Assembly (NCBI GenBank): GCA_964637185.1
Contig: CAZWVB010000001.1
Coordinates: 186,001-250,000 of the forward strand
DNA: 64,000 nt
Direction of reading: 5' to 3'
Source: CAZSVP01 sp964637185
GTDB lineage: Bacteria; Patescibacteriota; Saccharimonadia; CAILAD01; BJGX01
In this document: positions 7,899-17,350 of the stretch, piece by piece
Layout of the letters: each line of letters opens with the position of its first letter
Position numbering within the stretch: position 1 is the stretch's first letter
The notes under the pieces: model-generated
The model's database searches: none
Told to the model about the DNA's origin: nothing
What the model saw: the letters and a program-made list of their open reading frames with translations, nothing else
Program-made: the position numbers and the translations under genes

Positions 7899-8228
7899 GT
7901 GGCGCAACCCGATGTCTTTGTAGTCGAAGTGCGGGTGAGAAAGACCGACGACGACCCGCCGCTGCGGGTCTATCACACCGAGGTGCGAGACGGAGAAGGT
8001 GTCTGGCAGGAGACCTTTGGCTCGCGCGAGCAGCTGGAGGCTTACCTGCGTGGGCTCAACACGATCTTGTTCCAGTCTGGGTATCTGGCACATCTACTTG
8101 GCTGGCATCAGCCGGACAGCTGGCAACTGCCGGCTGGACGACGCTGGACCATACCGTTGATCGGTCAAGGTGAACCCAAGACAGAAGATCTCGATCATGA
8201 AGGCAAGGCGATGATCGACGTGTTGTGA
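7899..8228 (+). CDS. Hypothetical GC-rich gene product
   Basis: A 109-residue soluble protein starting at GTG 7899, 6-7 nt after AAGGGAG. It begins MAQPDVFVVEVRVRKT and looks like a single alpha/beta domain with several Trp residues (GLNTILFQSGYLAHLLGWHQ in the middle); I recognise no family. Codon use is GC-rich compared with the ExoD-like gene downstream, and a long hairpin (8244-8270) follows the stop. It belongs to the Shine-Dalgarno-led GC-rich class. Confidence 0.65.
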   Translation: MAQPDVFVVEVRVRKTDDDPPLRVYHTEVRDGEGVWQETFGSREQLEAYLRGLNTILFQSGYLAHLLGWHQPDSWQLPAGRRWTIPLIGQGEPKTEDLDHEGKAMIDVL

Positions 8229-8243
8229 GGTCATCAAGTGAGG

Positions 8244-8270
8244 TGGGGTACGGCACATCGGCCTACCCCA
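8244..8270 (+). terminator. Hairpin after the 7899 gene, no T-tract
   Basis: TGGGGTA and TACCCCA (8244-8250, 8264-8270) pair, extended inside by GGC/GCC around ACATCG. No run of T follows, unlike the standard terminators in this window. Confidence 0.5.
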
Positions 8271-8325
8271 AGCGATCTAGGAGACTAGGTCGCCGTTTCG
8301 TTATTATCTGCAGTATAATTGGTGC

Positions 8326-8949
8326 ATGGCCAAATTTAGTACTGAGCTAACTGATCTTTTTACCAAGCACAAATCTATAAAGATAGCTGATCTCAATGAG
8401 TTGTTTGGTGAGAAGAGCTTTGCGATTGCATTTATTCTACTGATGATGACGGCAGCTTTACCTCTACCAACTGGTGGCATTACCCATCTTTTTGAGATAA
8501 TTACCATCTTATTGGCACTTGAGATGGTAGCAGGACGGCGCCGGATCTGGTTGCCCAAACGATGGGAGCACAAGGCAATTCACTCGCCAACTCCGCACAA
8601 AGGCCTGGGTAAGATAGTCGGTGTAGTGGAGTTTTTTGAGAGATTCTCACGTCGTCGCGGACACTTTGTGGCACAACATCATATTTTTGTACGGCTAGTG
8701 GGGCTAATAGTGATAGTTCTCACTGTGTTTGCCTTCATAGCACCACCATTTTCTGGGCTAGATACTCTCCCAGCTATGGGTATAGTGATACTTAGTCTTG
8801 GGCTGATGCTTGATGATTTGCTGCTTGTAGTAGTGGGCGTAGTTATCGGAGCTACAGGAGTGCTAGTGGTGGTCGGTTTGTCTACTGCAATCATCGAGGG
8901 GTTCAAATCATATTGCACTCATGTCAAACAGCTGATCTGCGGCAAGTAG
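8326..8949 (+). CDS. ExoD-like membrane protein
   Basis: A 207-residue protein with an N-terminal cytoplasmic part and three to four TM segments (about 40-62, 120-140, 145-165, 168-190). The segments FGEKSFAIAFILLMMTAALPLPTG (about 27-50) and the following LEMVAGRRRIWLPKRW match the ExoD family, first described in rhizobial exopolysaccharide synthesis and now found as a general envelope protein of unknown biochemistry. TATAAT (8314-8319) lies 6 nt before ATG 8326, so the message is probably leaderless. Confidence 0.82.
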   Translation: MAKFSTELTDLFTKHKSIKIADLNELFGEKSFAIAFILLMMTAALPLPTGGITHLFEIITILLALEMVAGRRRIWLPKRWEHKAIHSPTPHKGLGKIVGVVEFFERFSRRRGHFVAQHHIFVRLVGLIVIVLTVFAFIAPPFSGLDTLPAMGIVILSLGLMLDDLLLVVVGVVIGATGVLVVVGLSTAIIEGFKSYCTHVKQLICGK

Positions 8950-8971
8950 ACATAACTGTTATAATAATTTC

Positions 8972-10249
8972 GTGAAGACCAAACAAATCCGCCGCAAACC
9001 TTGGCATTTAGCATTTATGATATTTCTGGCAGTGGGGGTGGCGGTAATTTTAACTCTGGTAGGTTGGCAATGGTGGCAAGGACGTGAGTCGGCACAGTAC
9101 CAAGCGAGTTTGCAGCCATTCTATACACCACCAAGTCCATTGCCCTCGACCCAGCCAGGCTATCTTATTCGCACTGAGCCAATAAATGTCAGTGTAGCTG
9201 GTGGTCAGGCCTACCGGATGCTCTATGTATCTCAACTGGCCGATGGTAGTCCGGCGGTGTCGTCCGGCATGTTTTTCGTACCAAATACTACCGCACCAGC
9301 TGGTGGGCGCAAAGTGGTAGCTTGGGCACATGGTACATTGGGCTTTGGTGACAACTGCGCGCCATCGCGCAATCCGACGACTGGGCTCAATGACACTCAG
9401 AATTGGCTAAGTGGTATGATGCAGCGCGGCTGGGCAGTAGCAGCGACCGATTATGTTGGGGTCGGCACGCCAGGCGAGCCCTACTATTTGATAGGCCAGA
9501 GTGAGGCCCATGACGTACTTAATTCTGTTCGCGCGCTGCGTAACTTCGCTCCAGCGCAAGCAGGTGATGACTTTGCTACCTGGGGGCATTCCCAAGGTGG
9601 GCATAGCTCGTTATTTAGTGCACAGCTTGCCAATAGCTACGCGCCAGAATTGCATCTGATGGCAGCAGCCGCCGCCGCACCAGCCGCTGAGTTGCCAGCT
9701 TTGTTTGGCGAGCAATATAACAATACAATTGCCTGGGGGATAGGGCCCGATGCGGCGGTATCTTGGCCCATGGTTTATCCCAATTTGCCTTTGCAGGGGA
9801 TACTCAGCAACTCGGCAATGAGAAACTATCAGAAATTGGCCTATGGGTGTGTAACCCAGGAAGTGCCTGGGCTAGAACTGCGGGCCGCGCTTGGCGAAAA
9901 GTTTTTCCAAACCAATCCAATGGACAATCCGCAGTGGTATGGTGCAGCTCAGGCTCAAACACCACAAGTTGGCGATATCAAAGTACCGCTCTATATAGCA
10001 CAGGGCCTAACTGATACAGTGGTATTGCCCAATACTACAGCGTTGTTGGTGCAGTCAGCTTGTGGCCAAAAAGTAAATACTACTACCAACTGGTTGGGCA
10101 ATACTGGGCATTTACAGGTGGCGGTTGTGTCTGGGCCAAGCGTTGTCGAGTGGTTGCAGGATAGGTTTGATCGTTTGCCGGTGGTGGGTAGTTGTCATCA
10201 ACCATTGCCAGTACAACCAGCCAGCTCGCCGGCTGCACCAGTCAATTAA
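8972..10249 (+). CDS. Exported alpha/beta hydrolase of the secretory lipase type
   Basis: The 425-residue protein starts with a basic N-terminus and one TM/signal-anchor (about 12-33), so the body lies outside the membrane. The nucleophile elbow GHSQGG is at about 206-211, with an oxyanion-side motif AWAHGTLGFGDNCAPS at about 114-129, and candidate Asp (GLTDTVV, about 348) and His (NTGHLQV, about 377) complete a catalytic triad. This matches secretory lipase/esterase proteins. In a host-dependent CPR cell it might release fatty acids from host lipids, which is inference. GTG 8972 follows TATAAT (8960-8965) by 6 nt. Confidence 0.85.
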   Translation: MKTKQIRRKPWHLAFMIFLAVGVAVILTLVGWQWWQGRESAQYQASLQPFYTPPSPLPSTQPGYLIRTEPINVSVAGGQAYRMLYVSQLADGSPAVSSGMFFVPNTTAPAGGRKVVAWAHGTLGFGDNCAPSRNPTTGLNDTQNWLSGMMQRGWAVAATDYVGVGTPGEPYYLIGQSEAHDVLNSVRALRNFAPAQAGDDFATWGHSQGGHSSLFSAQLANSYAPELHLMAAAAAAPAAELPALFGEQYNNTIAWGIGPDAAVSWPMVYPNLPLQGILSNSAMRNYQKLAYGCVTQEVPGLELRAALGEKFFQTNPMDNPQWYGAAQAQTPQVGDIKVPLYIAQGLTDTVVLPNTTALLVQSACGQKVNTTTNWLGNTGHLQVAVVSGPSVVEWLQDRFDRLPVVGSCHQPLPVQPASSPAAPVN

Positions 10250-10262
10250 CTCTTCCCAAAAT

Positions 10263-10299
10263 GAATAGGACCCCAACAAAGGGGTCGTATTCGTTGGGG
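10263..10299. terminator. Convergent hairpin between the lipase and the 10315 gene
   Basis: GACCCC/GGGGTC enclose AACAAA, flanked by GAATA/TATTC, and CCCCAAC/GTTGGGG can pair instead. The region separates two convergent genes 65 nt apart. Confidence 0.55.
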
Positions 10300-10314
10300 C
10301 CGTGATGTTGCCGG

Positions 10315-10965
10315 CTAGACCGGAGGCTGCGAGGGGCTGATCGGGGTGGCCAGGATCTTGGTGGTAGACACACTCTGCTCGATCAGCTCGCTGAGCTTGG
10401 CCTTGAGCTCGGGGCTGGCCTGCTTGTCGTAGTTCTCCCAGGCCACGTCGACCTGTAGCGCCTCGAGCGCGTCGGCCAGCTCTTCGTCGTTCAGCGTGCC
10501 GAGGAACTTCCAGATCAGTTTGGGGTGTGACGCCAGGAAGTTGGGGTCGAAGTGCACGCCTTTCACGATGGACTCGCGGTCGGTCGTGCCCAGCGCCTTG
10601 AGGAACTCAACTGCCTTGCCGGCCTTGACGTTGCGGCCGAGCACGATGACACGCTGCACCTTCATGCTGCGCTGCTGACCGGCCTTGCGGTACTCGATGC
10701 CGGTGACGCCCTTGTAGTTGGGTTCGTCGAGCCGACTGTTGATGGCCGCCTTGGCTTTGGTCTCAGACTTCTCGACTACCCGCTTGCGCTCACGCGCGCG
10801 GTACAGGCGCCAGCCGAAGTAGGCCAACGCCAACAGGCGCTTGAGCGACGAAACCTTCAGCTCGGGCGGTTGGGTGTCCTCTTCGCCGAGGACGATGAGT
10901 CCGGGTACGAGAGCTGACGCGTCTCGCCGGCCGTACTCCTTGCCACGGTCCCGGGATCGTGCCAT
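10315..10965 (-). CDS. Hypothetical GC-rich gene product
   Basis: From ATG 10965, preceded by AGGAG, the protein has 216 residues: a basic N-terminus (MARSRDRGKEYGRRD), a central very basic helix (RLYRARERKRVVEKSETKAK) and a C-terminal helical domain. No TM segment is obvious and I recognise no family. A promoter TTTGCA (11033-11038), 17 bp, TATGCT (11010-11015) gives a leader of about 40 nt. Codon use is GC-rich against both neighbours. A longer in-frame start at 11037 lies upstream of the promoter and is rejected. Confidence 0.65.
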   Translation of the reverse strand: MARSRDRGKEYGRRDASALVPGLIVLGEEDTQPPELKVSSLKRLLALAYFGWRLYRARERKRVVEKSETKAKAAINSRLDEPNYKGVTGIEYRKAGQQRSMKVQRVIVLGRNVKAGKAVEFLKALGTTDRESIVKGVHFDPNFLASHPKLIWKFLGTLNDEELADALEALQVDVAWENYDKQASPELKAKLSELIEQSVSTTKILATPISPSQPPV

Positions 10966-11009
10966 GATTGCTCCTATCTGTCGGAGGGATGGATTTTTAC
11001 AGCTCACCA

Positions 11010-11038
11010 AGCATACCATATCTGGCTTCTTATGCAAA
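11010..11038 (-). promoter_or_regulatory. Promoter of the gene at 10965
   Basis: TTTGCA (11033-11038) and TATGCT (11010-11015) on the minus strand with exact 17-bp spacing. Confidence 0.55.
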
Positions 11039-11165
11039 CATAAGCTGTTTTCTGCTAAAATATGTAGGTATACTGATAGCTTGCAATGACAGACATAAAT
11101 AGTTATGGAGGATTGGCGTTTCAGTACCGCTTCGTGCTCTAGCTTGTCTAGATTTTGTAATTATT

Positions 11166-14100
11166 ATGCCAGAAACTATAACAACCCAGCCAGAACCTAA
11201 TAGATCAGAATCAAGTAGTGTTCAGCTACCCAAGTCTCCTCTTGATCAAGCAGTTCAACAAACAGCATCTGAAAAAGGCTTTCGTGATGAGGCGATAGAG
11301 TTTTTGACTACAAAGGGCGCCATGGATACTCTAATGCGGCAGTTTGAAACAAAAGACAAGTATGGGCAAAGTAGGATAAGAGGCGAGATTGATGCCCGCA
11401 TCGCTGCCGAGTTGGCGGCCGCTGAACCAGATAAAGCACTTGAAATAGCCAGTGGATTGAAAGGCCAGGAATTTGTTACTGCAGTCACACCGCTAGTAGC
11501 TGCAGAACCAGAAAAAGCTTCGGAGTTGATCAAGCTTCGGGCAGTTAATATAGACCCTGTAATTGCAGAGATAGTGGCTCGAGCTACCGACACTAGCTTT
11601 GCACTTAGCTATATCCAAGCCATGACCGATTATTCCGCCAAGTATGAGCCTCATCATTCGAGCCTGCAAGCGGCGTTCCGTAGAGCTTGCGTGAATATGC
11701 TATTAGCACTAGCCGAATCAAGGCCGGGACAAATCGCTGATATTATCTCGACTGCCCAAAGGTTCTTTGCTGCTACCAAAGAAAGACTAAGTGACATTTC
11801 GGGCACTAGCTGCTATCGTGAGGACCTGCGCTGGCCGATTGTTCAGAGTTTTGTTGAGAGAGCACGTGATAAACCAGAGCTCACATCTTTTGTGGTAGAA
11901 TCTGTTGGAGATCTACTGGATGCAGAACAAGTAGCCGAGCTATCAATTGGTCTGGCTGGGTTGGACGCAGACAGGGCAAAGACATTGCTGGAGTCGATGG
12001 AATCATTTGATATGCCGGCCGAAAAGTACTTCGAAGTTTTGCAAATTATAGAGGGCTCGAGTGCAAAAGTACCGATCGAATATACGTCGGAGCTGCTGCA
12101 AAAATTGCCTGCCACAGAGCATTCAATTCGTATGCTGATGAAGCTAGGCACACCCGAGGCAACCGAACTGGCGTTTGCAAAGATGCTTGGAACGGTCGAA
12201 AATAGATTTGGGTACGTTAAGTACGGACCCGACCTACTGGCCGAGCTAACTGCTGACAGTCCAGAATTGGCCACCAAGGTTTTGGATCTATATGAGTTCA
12301 ACGGCGAAAAAGTTGACCAATATTCCGTTTGGCGTGGCGCAGTCATAGCTGCGGCAAAGCTACAGCCCGAAAGGGCATTAGAGGCTATGGGCGATGAAAT
12401 CGATAAGCCTTTGATGATTGGTGTGGCTCAGGTAATGCCAGAAAAGATTGAGCCAAAGGTAGCCGAGCTTCGAGAATATGACCAACGCGACTATGCCGGT
12501 GCACTAGCGATAGGTTTTGCGTCAACCGACATCGAAAAAGCCATTGAATGGGCGAATAAGGGTAATGATGAATGGGTTCGTGGTGGTGTTGCAATAGAAA
12601 TAGCCAAAACGGATCCTGAACGAGCAATTGATTTTTTGAGCGACTCCCCCCAGAGTTTTATACCGCTTATAGAGATCGGTCAAACTACCCCAGCAGCAGT
12701 CGAAAAAGCAATCAGAATCTACTCCGACAGTCACCGCCGTGTAGATGCTTCACATGCCGAGTTGCTGGCCGAGACAGCTTGTCACCAACCAGAGTTTGCG
12801 GCCAGATTATTGAAGATAATAAACGAAATAAGTACCAAAGAGAGTGGTTATAGCTCCGATAGCCCCCAGAGACGCCGACAGGTAAATATTGCCAGAGAAA
12901 AGGTATTTAACTTTCATGCCCAAAACCATCCTCTAACTTTTCTGGGGATGCTATCGCAAGATATAGACTTTCATATCTACGATAGCGAGATGGTCAACAC
13001 AGCCCTAACAGCTGCTCTCGATGGAGCCTTTGCAGAAGACCCTGCCAAAGCAGCGACACTACTAAGCAAAGTTAAGGGTGAATACCGCGCCCAGTTGCTG
13101 GCTGGTGCGTTAAAATACGATGAAAGCTTTTACGACAGGGCTAAGCTTGCTGCCCAAAAAGAACTTGCAGGACGTTTTGACGATACCAAATCAACTATTT
13201 CTGTTCTGGCTAATCTTGTACAGAACAATAGACCGTCTGAGGCTGAGCAAATATTACAGGAAATCGCAAAAGGGGTAGAGCAAAGTTATGATGCGATATA
13301 CAAATTAACTCCTATTGGCCATGCGATACCAGAGCTGGCATCCGTGGTGGTATCACGATTGATTGAATTGGCAACATCAAGTACTAGCTCAGCCTACGAC
13401 CAGCATGGCATCATTATGGCATTGGCTAAATTTGTGGGTACCAGCCAGGCCGCCAAAGAAGCAATAGCAGATGTTGTTAGCTTCAGAAGATATAGTAAAA
13501 GCACAAAGGAATACAACACGGAGTTGGTTGGGGAATTGCTAGCGGTCGACCCAGTTTTTGCGGGTGAAATGTATGAAAAGATACTTGATCGTGCTAGTGA
13601 TAATGACATAACCAAACAACTGAGTAAGCTCTCGCTCGAGGACTTTAGCAAATTTGTTTTGAGTAACAATAGTGGAGGCGCTAACCTTGCTTTCATAACA
13701 AATCGACTAAAGGGTCAACCGGAATCAGCTACCGAGTTGTTAAATCTTGGCGAACAGGTGTTTGCGACGAGCCCGCAAAATAAGATTGAGCTGTATTCGC
13801 TTTTTATAGATTATTTGCCTGACGTAGCTTCCAAATTGGTACAGACCTACGAGGAGCTTGATGACGATCGTGCCAAAAAGTCCTTAATGGGTGAAGCTAT
13901 ACTGGCCTATGCCCGACTGCAAAATGAGCGACTTGATCCTATCGTTAGAGAAAAGATTTATGGCGCTACCAACCCGGTATTAGATCCGTTTAACATGGAA
14001 AAAGACCGCAGCTTTAACTTTCGCGCTGTTACGGCAGAAGACATTGAGGCTAGCCCCCAACTCATTGCTACGCTGGTGGCCCAAACTGCCAATGCCGCTG

Positions 14101-16553
14101 AACTACGGGCGCTGCTGGTGCATCTCGATGGCCTGTATGATACTACAGCCGCAAAAATTGCTGTCTTTAGGAGGGCAACCAATGCCATTTACAACTTCAA
14201 GCAGGTGGGTGGGATGGAAGAAACATATAAAGCTCAAATAGTCCTGCAGGCTCAGGGTGTTCGTGATGCCGATCATGAAATGTATGCTGCGCTACCCAAG
14301 CTGCGACAGCTGTATAGCAATCTCGATCGTAATGGTGGGGAATTGGAGTACGCACTTGAGTATGGCTACGGAATCGCCGATCTTATTGAACAACCTTGGT
14401 TGCTCAATGGTGGTTTTATGAGAGAAGATACAGAGCGGTTCCCAACCGAAGGCAGTAAGAACCAAAAAGCGACTTGGCTAGCCGACCATGCTTTTGTGCG
14501 CTTACAGGGTTTTAATCGCAACTCAATCGGCCAAATTATCCATAACCGATTGTGTAACAATCTAGAACCTAGCTTGCACGACGCCACTCAATGGTTGCAA
14601 ACTTTTGCAATCCAAGAAAACGAGCATCGCAATCCTGTCAAAAAAAGTATTATAAAAAAAGACGGCTCAGTTGAAGAGCCAATTGTTTACGATGTAGCCT
14701 CGGAATATAGGCTGCTAGGCATTTTATTTGACCCAAGCCAGCTAACAGCACAGGCAATACGGACGTTGCCGGGTTTTGATTATTACGGCGATCCAACAAA
14801 AGAAAACATTTCCAAGATCAAGACATTGTTTCATAACCCAACGAATGCGGTAATATACATGGCGCTGTTACGTTGCTTGCGTAAACAAGACATAGATCGA
14901 CCACGTGCTATTAATATAGATGAGGTTAGCGGCGAGTTGCGGGCGGCAGAGCAGATAATTGATCATTGGCTGGGCCAAGACAAGGAAATTCAGGACCTTG
15001 ATTTGAGTAGGATAGACGAACGGGCTGGACAGCTGTCTCGAAGCAACTATCTCACCCGTCTTGAGCCAGGTATTAGCATTGCTCAGCAGGTTAACGATGA
15101 AGTTCGTAATTTAAAAGCTGTTGGTAAAAGTCGTAAAGAGTATATAGATAGCACTACGTCTTGGCTACGCAAGTATCAGAACCTAGGCAACCAAACTCTT
15201 ACTAGAGCTTGGGCCGATCGGGCTATTGCCGTGCAAAACGGTTGTGAGGACGAGCCCAAAAAGATAATTGAGTGGGCCGAGACCAATGCCTTTCGGTTGT
15301 ATGTGGAACGTCAAACAATCAATGGCGAACTCCGTGGTGGTAAAAATGCCTCGGAGTTGTTGGCTAAATACGAGCAGTTTATCCCTGCCCTTACCACCCG
15401 CTACGGTGCAGAAGCGACTTTGCGAGCTATAGACCGTCTCGACAACGAGCAAGTCTTCGAGACCGACTTCCCGCCAGCTGTTATTGATCTAGGCGATGGC
15501 TACAGTTTTAGGGTGTTTGCCAAGAACGACCCAGCCGGTTTTACGATTGGGCACGATACCGATTGTTGTATGACGCTTGAGGGTGCAAGCGAGAGTTGTA
15601 TCTGGGCCGGCTACACAGACCGACGAGCGGGCTTTGTTGGTCTGTATGAAAACAACAAACTGTTGGCCCAGTCATTTGTATGGCACAACAACGGCGAAGA
15701 CGGTGACACCATGGTGTTAGATAACATTGAAGCTCAACGTGGTCGCTCGATCTCAAACGTGAGTGATCTTTACAAAAAGGCTCTTAGTATTTACCTAACA
15801 AAGTTGGTTGAAGGCGGTCAAACAACGATGCGGAGCGTAAATTTAGGCACAGGCTATCTTGAGGGTGACTTGGGCTCAGGCTTGATATCGGCAAATCCAG
15901 TCGGATTGCCAGAAGGGATGGGGCGTATATACTCCGACGCACGCAGTCAACTTGCACTACTGCGCTTGGACCACAACGAGATGACAGCTTTAAAGGAGTC
16001 GGATCAGTTGAGGCGGATGGTGTTAAGTGAAATCACTCATGTGCCAGAGCGGCCACAGACTCACATAGAATTTGTGAAGTGTGGTAGCGATGATGAAATG
16101 GTAGATATGATAGCACACCTAGAAGCCCAGATTTATCCAGTAGAGCTACAAACTGGGAAAGAAGATGTGCGTGGTGAGCTTGCCAAGCCAAACAATTACA
16201 GCTTTGTGATCTATACCAGAGCAAGTGACGCTGAAGCTGTAGGGTACATGCTAGCCTACCATGATAAAAAAAGTAAAGGAATATATGTGTCAGATTTGGC
16301 CATACGAGCCGAGCATCAGCACGATGGTTATGGCTTCAAAGCACTTATACATCTTTTAGATCTAGCTGACAGCAACATGGAAAACCGAATAACTTTTGAA
16401 ACAAGAGAATCAACCTCATATCAAGCTCTCAATTCAAATACTGTATTACAATTACTTACGAGAAGAGGCTTTGAAATTGTCAAAAGCCAGGCACTGCCTG
16501 AATATTTTGAGAACGGCGAGAATGCTTATTCTGTCGTATTGGAACGAAAGTAG
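11166..16553 (+). CDS. Giant helical-solenoid protein with a Cys-Cys-Met domain and C-terminal GNAT
   Basis: This 1795-residue protein is by far the largest in the window. About 1-35 is disordered. From about 40 to beyond 1000 it is built of helical pairs with recurring E-P-x-x-A lines (AAEPDKALEIA, AAEPEKASELI, LQPERALEAM, KTDPERAIDFL), a HEAT/TPR-like solenoid. At about 1430-1600 lies a compact domain with DLGDGYSFRVFAK, HDTDCCMTLEGASESC (C-C near 1466) and LLAQSFVWHN, faintly like PcfJ-type domains of mobile elements. At about 1633-1795 is a GNAT acetyltransferase (VSDLAIRAEHQHDGYGFKAL). No signal peptide is visible. A cytoplasmic effector or modification scaffold is possible; the function is unknown. 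The gene stands alone, with a weak AT-rich -10 region just before ATG 11166. Confidence 0.75.
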   Translation: MPETITTQPEPNRSESSSVQLPKSPLDQAVQQTASEKGFRDEAIEFLTTKGAMDTLMRQFETKDKYGQSRIRGEIDARIAAELAAAEPDKALEIASGLKGQEFVTAVTPLVAAEPEKASELIKLRAVNIDPVIAEIVARATDTSFALSYIQAMTDYSAKYEPHHSSLQAAFRRACVNMLLALAESRPGQIADIISTAQRFFAATKERLSDISGTSCYREDLRWPIVQSFVERARDKPELTSFVVESVGDLLDAEQVAELSIGLAGLDADRAKTLLESMESFDMPAEKYFEVLQIIEGSSAKVPIEYTSELLQKLPATEHSIRMLMKLGTPEATELAFAKMLGTVENRFGYVKYGPDLLAELTADSPELATKVLDLYEFNGEKVDQYSVWRGAVIAAAKLQPERALEAMGDEIDKPLMIGVAQVMPEKIEPKVAELREYDQRDYAGALAIGFASTDIEKAIEWANKGNDEWVRGGVAIEIAKTDPERAIDFLSDSPQSFIPLIEIGQTTPAAVEKAIRIYSDSHRRVDASHAELLAETACHQPEFAARLLKIINEISTKESGYSSDSPQRRRQVNIAREKVFNFHAQNHPLTFLGMLSQDIDFHIYDSEMVNTALTAALDGAFAEDPAKAATLLSKVKGEYRAQLLAGALKYDESFYDRAKLAAQKELAGRFDDTKSTISVLANLVQNNRPSEAEQILQEIAKGVEQSYDAIYKLTPIGHAIPELASVVVSRLIELATSSTSSAYDQHGIIMALAKFVGTSQAAKEAIADVVSFRRYSKSTKEYNTELVGELLAVDPVFAGEMYEKILDRASDNDITKQLSKLSLEDFSKFVLSNNSGGANLAFITNRLKGQPESATELLNLGEQVFATSPQNKIELYSLFIDYLPDVASKLVQTYEELDDDRAKKSLMGEAILAYARLQNERLDPIVREKIYGATNPVLDPFNMEKDRSFNFRAVTAEDIEASPQLIATLVAQTANAAELRALLVHLDGLYDTTAAKIAVFRRATNAIYNFKQVGGMEETYKAQIVLQAQGVRDADHEMYAALPKLRQLYSNLDRNGGELEYALEYGYGIADLIEQPWLLNGGFMREDTERFPTEGSKNQKATWLADHAFVRLQGFNRNSIGQIIHNRLCNNLEPSLHDATQWLQTFAIQENEHRNPVKKSIIKKDGSVEEPIVYDVASEYRLLGILFDPSQLTAQAIRTLPGFDYYGDPTKENISKIKTLFHNPTNAVIYMALLRCLRKQDIDRPRAINIDEVSGELRAAEQIIDHWLGQDKEIQDLDLSRIDERAGQLSRSNYLTRLEPGISIAQQVNDEVRNLKAVGKSRKEYIDSTTSWLRKYQNLGNQTLTRAWADRAIAVQNGCEDEPKKIIEWAETNAFRLYVERQTINGELRGGKNASELLAKYEQFIPALTTRYGAEATLRAIDRLDNEQVFETDFPPAVIDLGDGYSFRVFAKNDPAGFTIGHDTDCCMTLEGASESCIWAGYTDRRAGFVGLYENNKLLAQSFVWHNNGEDGDTMVLDNIEAQRGRSISNVSDLYKKALSIYLTKLVEGGQTTMRSVNLGTGYLEGDLGSGLISANPVGLPEGMGRIYSDARSQLALLRLDHNEMTALKESDQLRRMVLSEITHVPERPQTHIEFVKCGSDDEMVDMIAHLEAQIYPVELQTGKEDVRGELAKPNNYSFVIYTRASDAEAVGYMLAYHDKKSKGIYVSDLAIRAEHQHDGYGFKALIHLLDLADSNMENRITFETRESTSYQALNSNTVLQLLTRRGFEIVKSQALPEYFENGENAYSVVLERK

Positions 16554-16666
16554 TTGAGTATTAGTTGGCCTATCCAGCCTATTCAGAAACCGCTATGACC
16601 GGCAATGATGAACTCCTATCTGACTTAGCTGCAAACATAACCATTTTAGTGCTATTATAAAGTGAT

Positions 16667-17350
16667 ATGCTGACGCTAAAAAATGTCAGTAAAATATACA
16701 AATTGGGCGAAGTCAATGTCCCCGCATTGCGAGGGGTGGATTTGACTATACAATCAGGCGAAATAGTGGCCATTATGGGCAAATCTGGCTCAGGTAAGAG
16801 CACACTACTACGTATGATGGGTCTAATTGATACGCCTACCAGCGGTCATGTCATGATCGACGGTATTGATGTTGGCAAACTCCCTGAATCACAACGTTCT
16901 CGCATACGTTTGAGCCAGTTTGGCTATGTTTTTCAAGAATATGCACTACTGCCAGAGCTGACAGCCCTGGAAAACGTTTATTTACCAGCCAAAATGCTTA
17001 AGAATTTTGCTGGTGACTACAAAGACAGAGCCATTACCTTACTTGATTCGGTAGATCTATTGAGCAGACGTGATCACCGCCCGCGCCAGATGTCTGGTGG
17101 CGAACAACAACGCGTGGCGATAGCTCGGGCGTTGATGAACAAGCCAGAGATAGTATTTGCCGACGAACCTACAGCCAATCTTGACTCAGCAAGTAGCTAC
17201 AAGGTCATGCAGGCACTTTTCTGGCTCAACCGTGAGTATGGGACAACTGTAGTTTTTGTCAGTCACGATCCGGACGATGTGTTCTACGCAACCAGAGTAA
17301 TTCGTATGCATGATGGGCAAATAATGAGAGTAGACAGGCGTGTTAAATAA
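16667..17350 (+). CDS. ABC transporter ATP-binding protein, MacB/LolD type
   Basis: The 227-residue protein has all ABC motifs: Walker A GKSGSGKST (about 38-46), Q-loop YVFQEYALLPELTALEN, signature MSGGEQQRVAIARAL (about 143-157), Walker B IVFADEPTANLD and the H-loop FVSHD. The sequence is of the LolD/MacB/FtsE kind that powers mechanotransmission exporters rather than a classical pore. ATG 16667 follows TATTAT (16653-16658) by 8 nt with no ribosome site. The permease at 17340 overlaps its end by 11 nt. Confidence 0.93.
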   Translation: MLTLKNVSKIYKLGEVNVPALRGVDLTIQSGEIVAIMGKSGSGKSTLLRMMGLIDTPTSGHVMIDGIDVGKLPESQRSRIRLSQFGYVFQEYALLPELTALENVYLPAKMLKNFAGDYKDRAITLLDSVDLLSRRDHRPRQMSGGEQQRVAIARALMNKPEIVFADEPTANLDSASSYKVMQALFWLNREYGTTVVFVSHDPDDVFYATRVIRMHDGQIMRVDRRVK

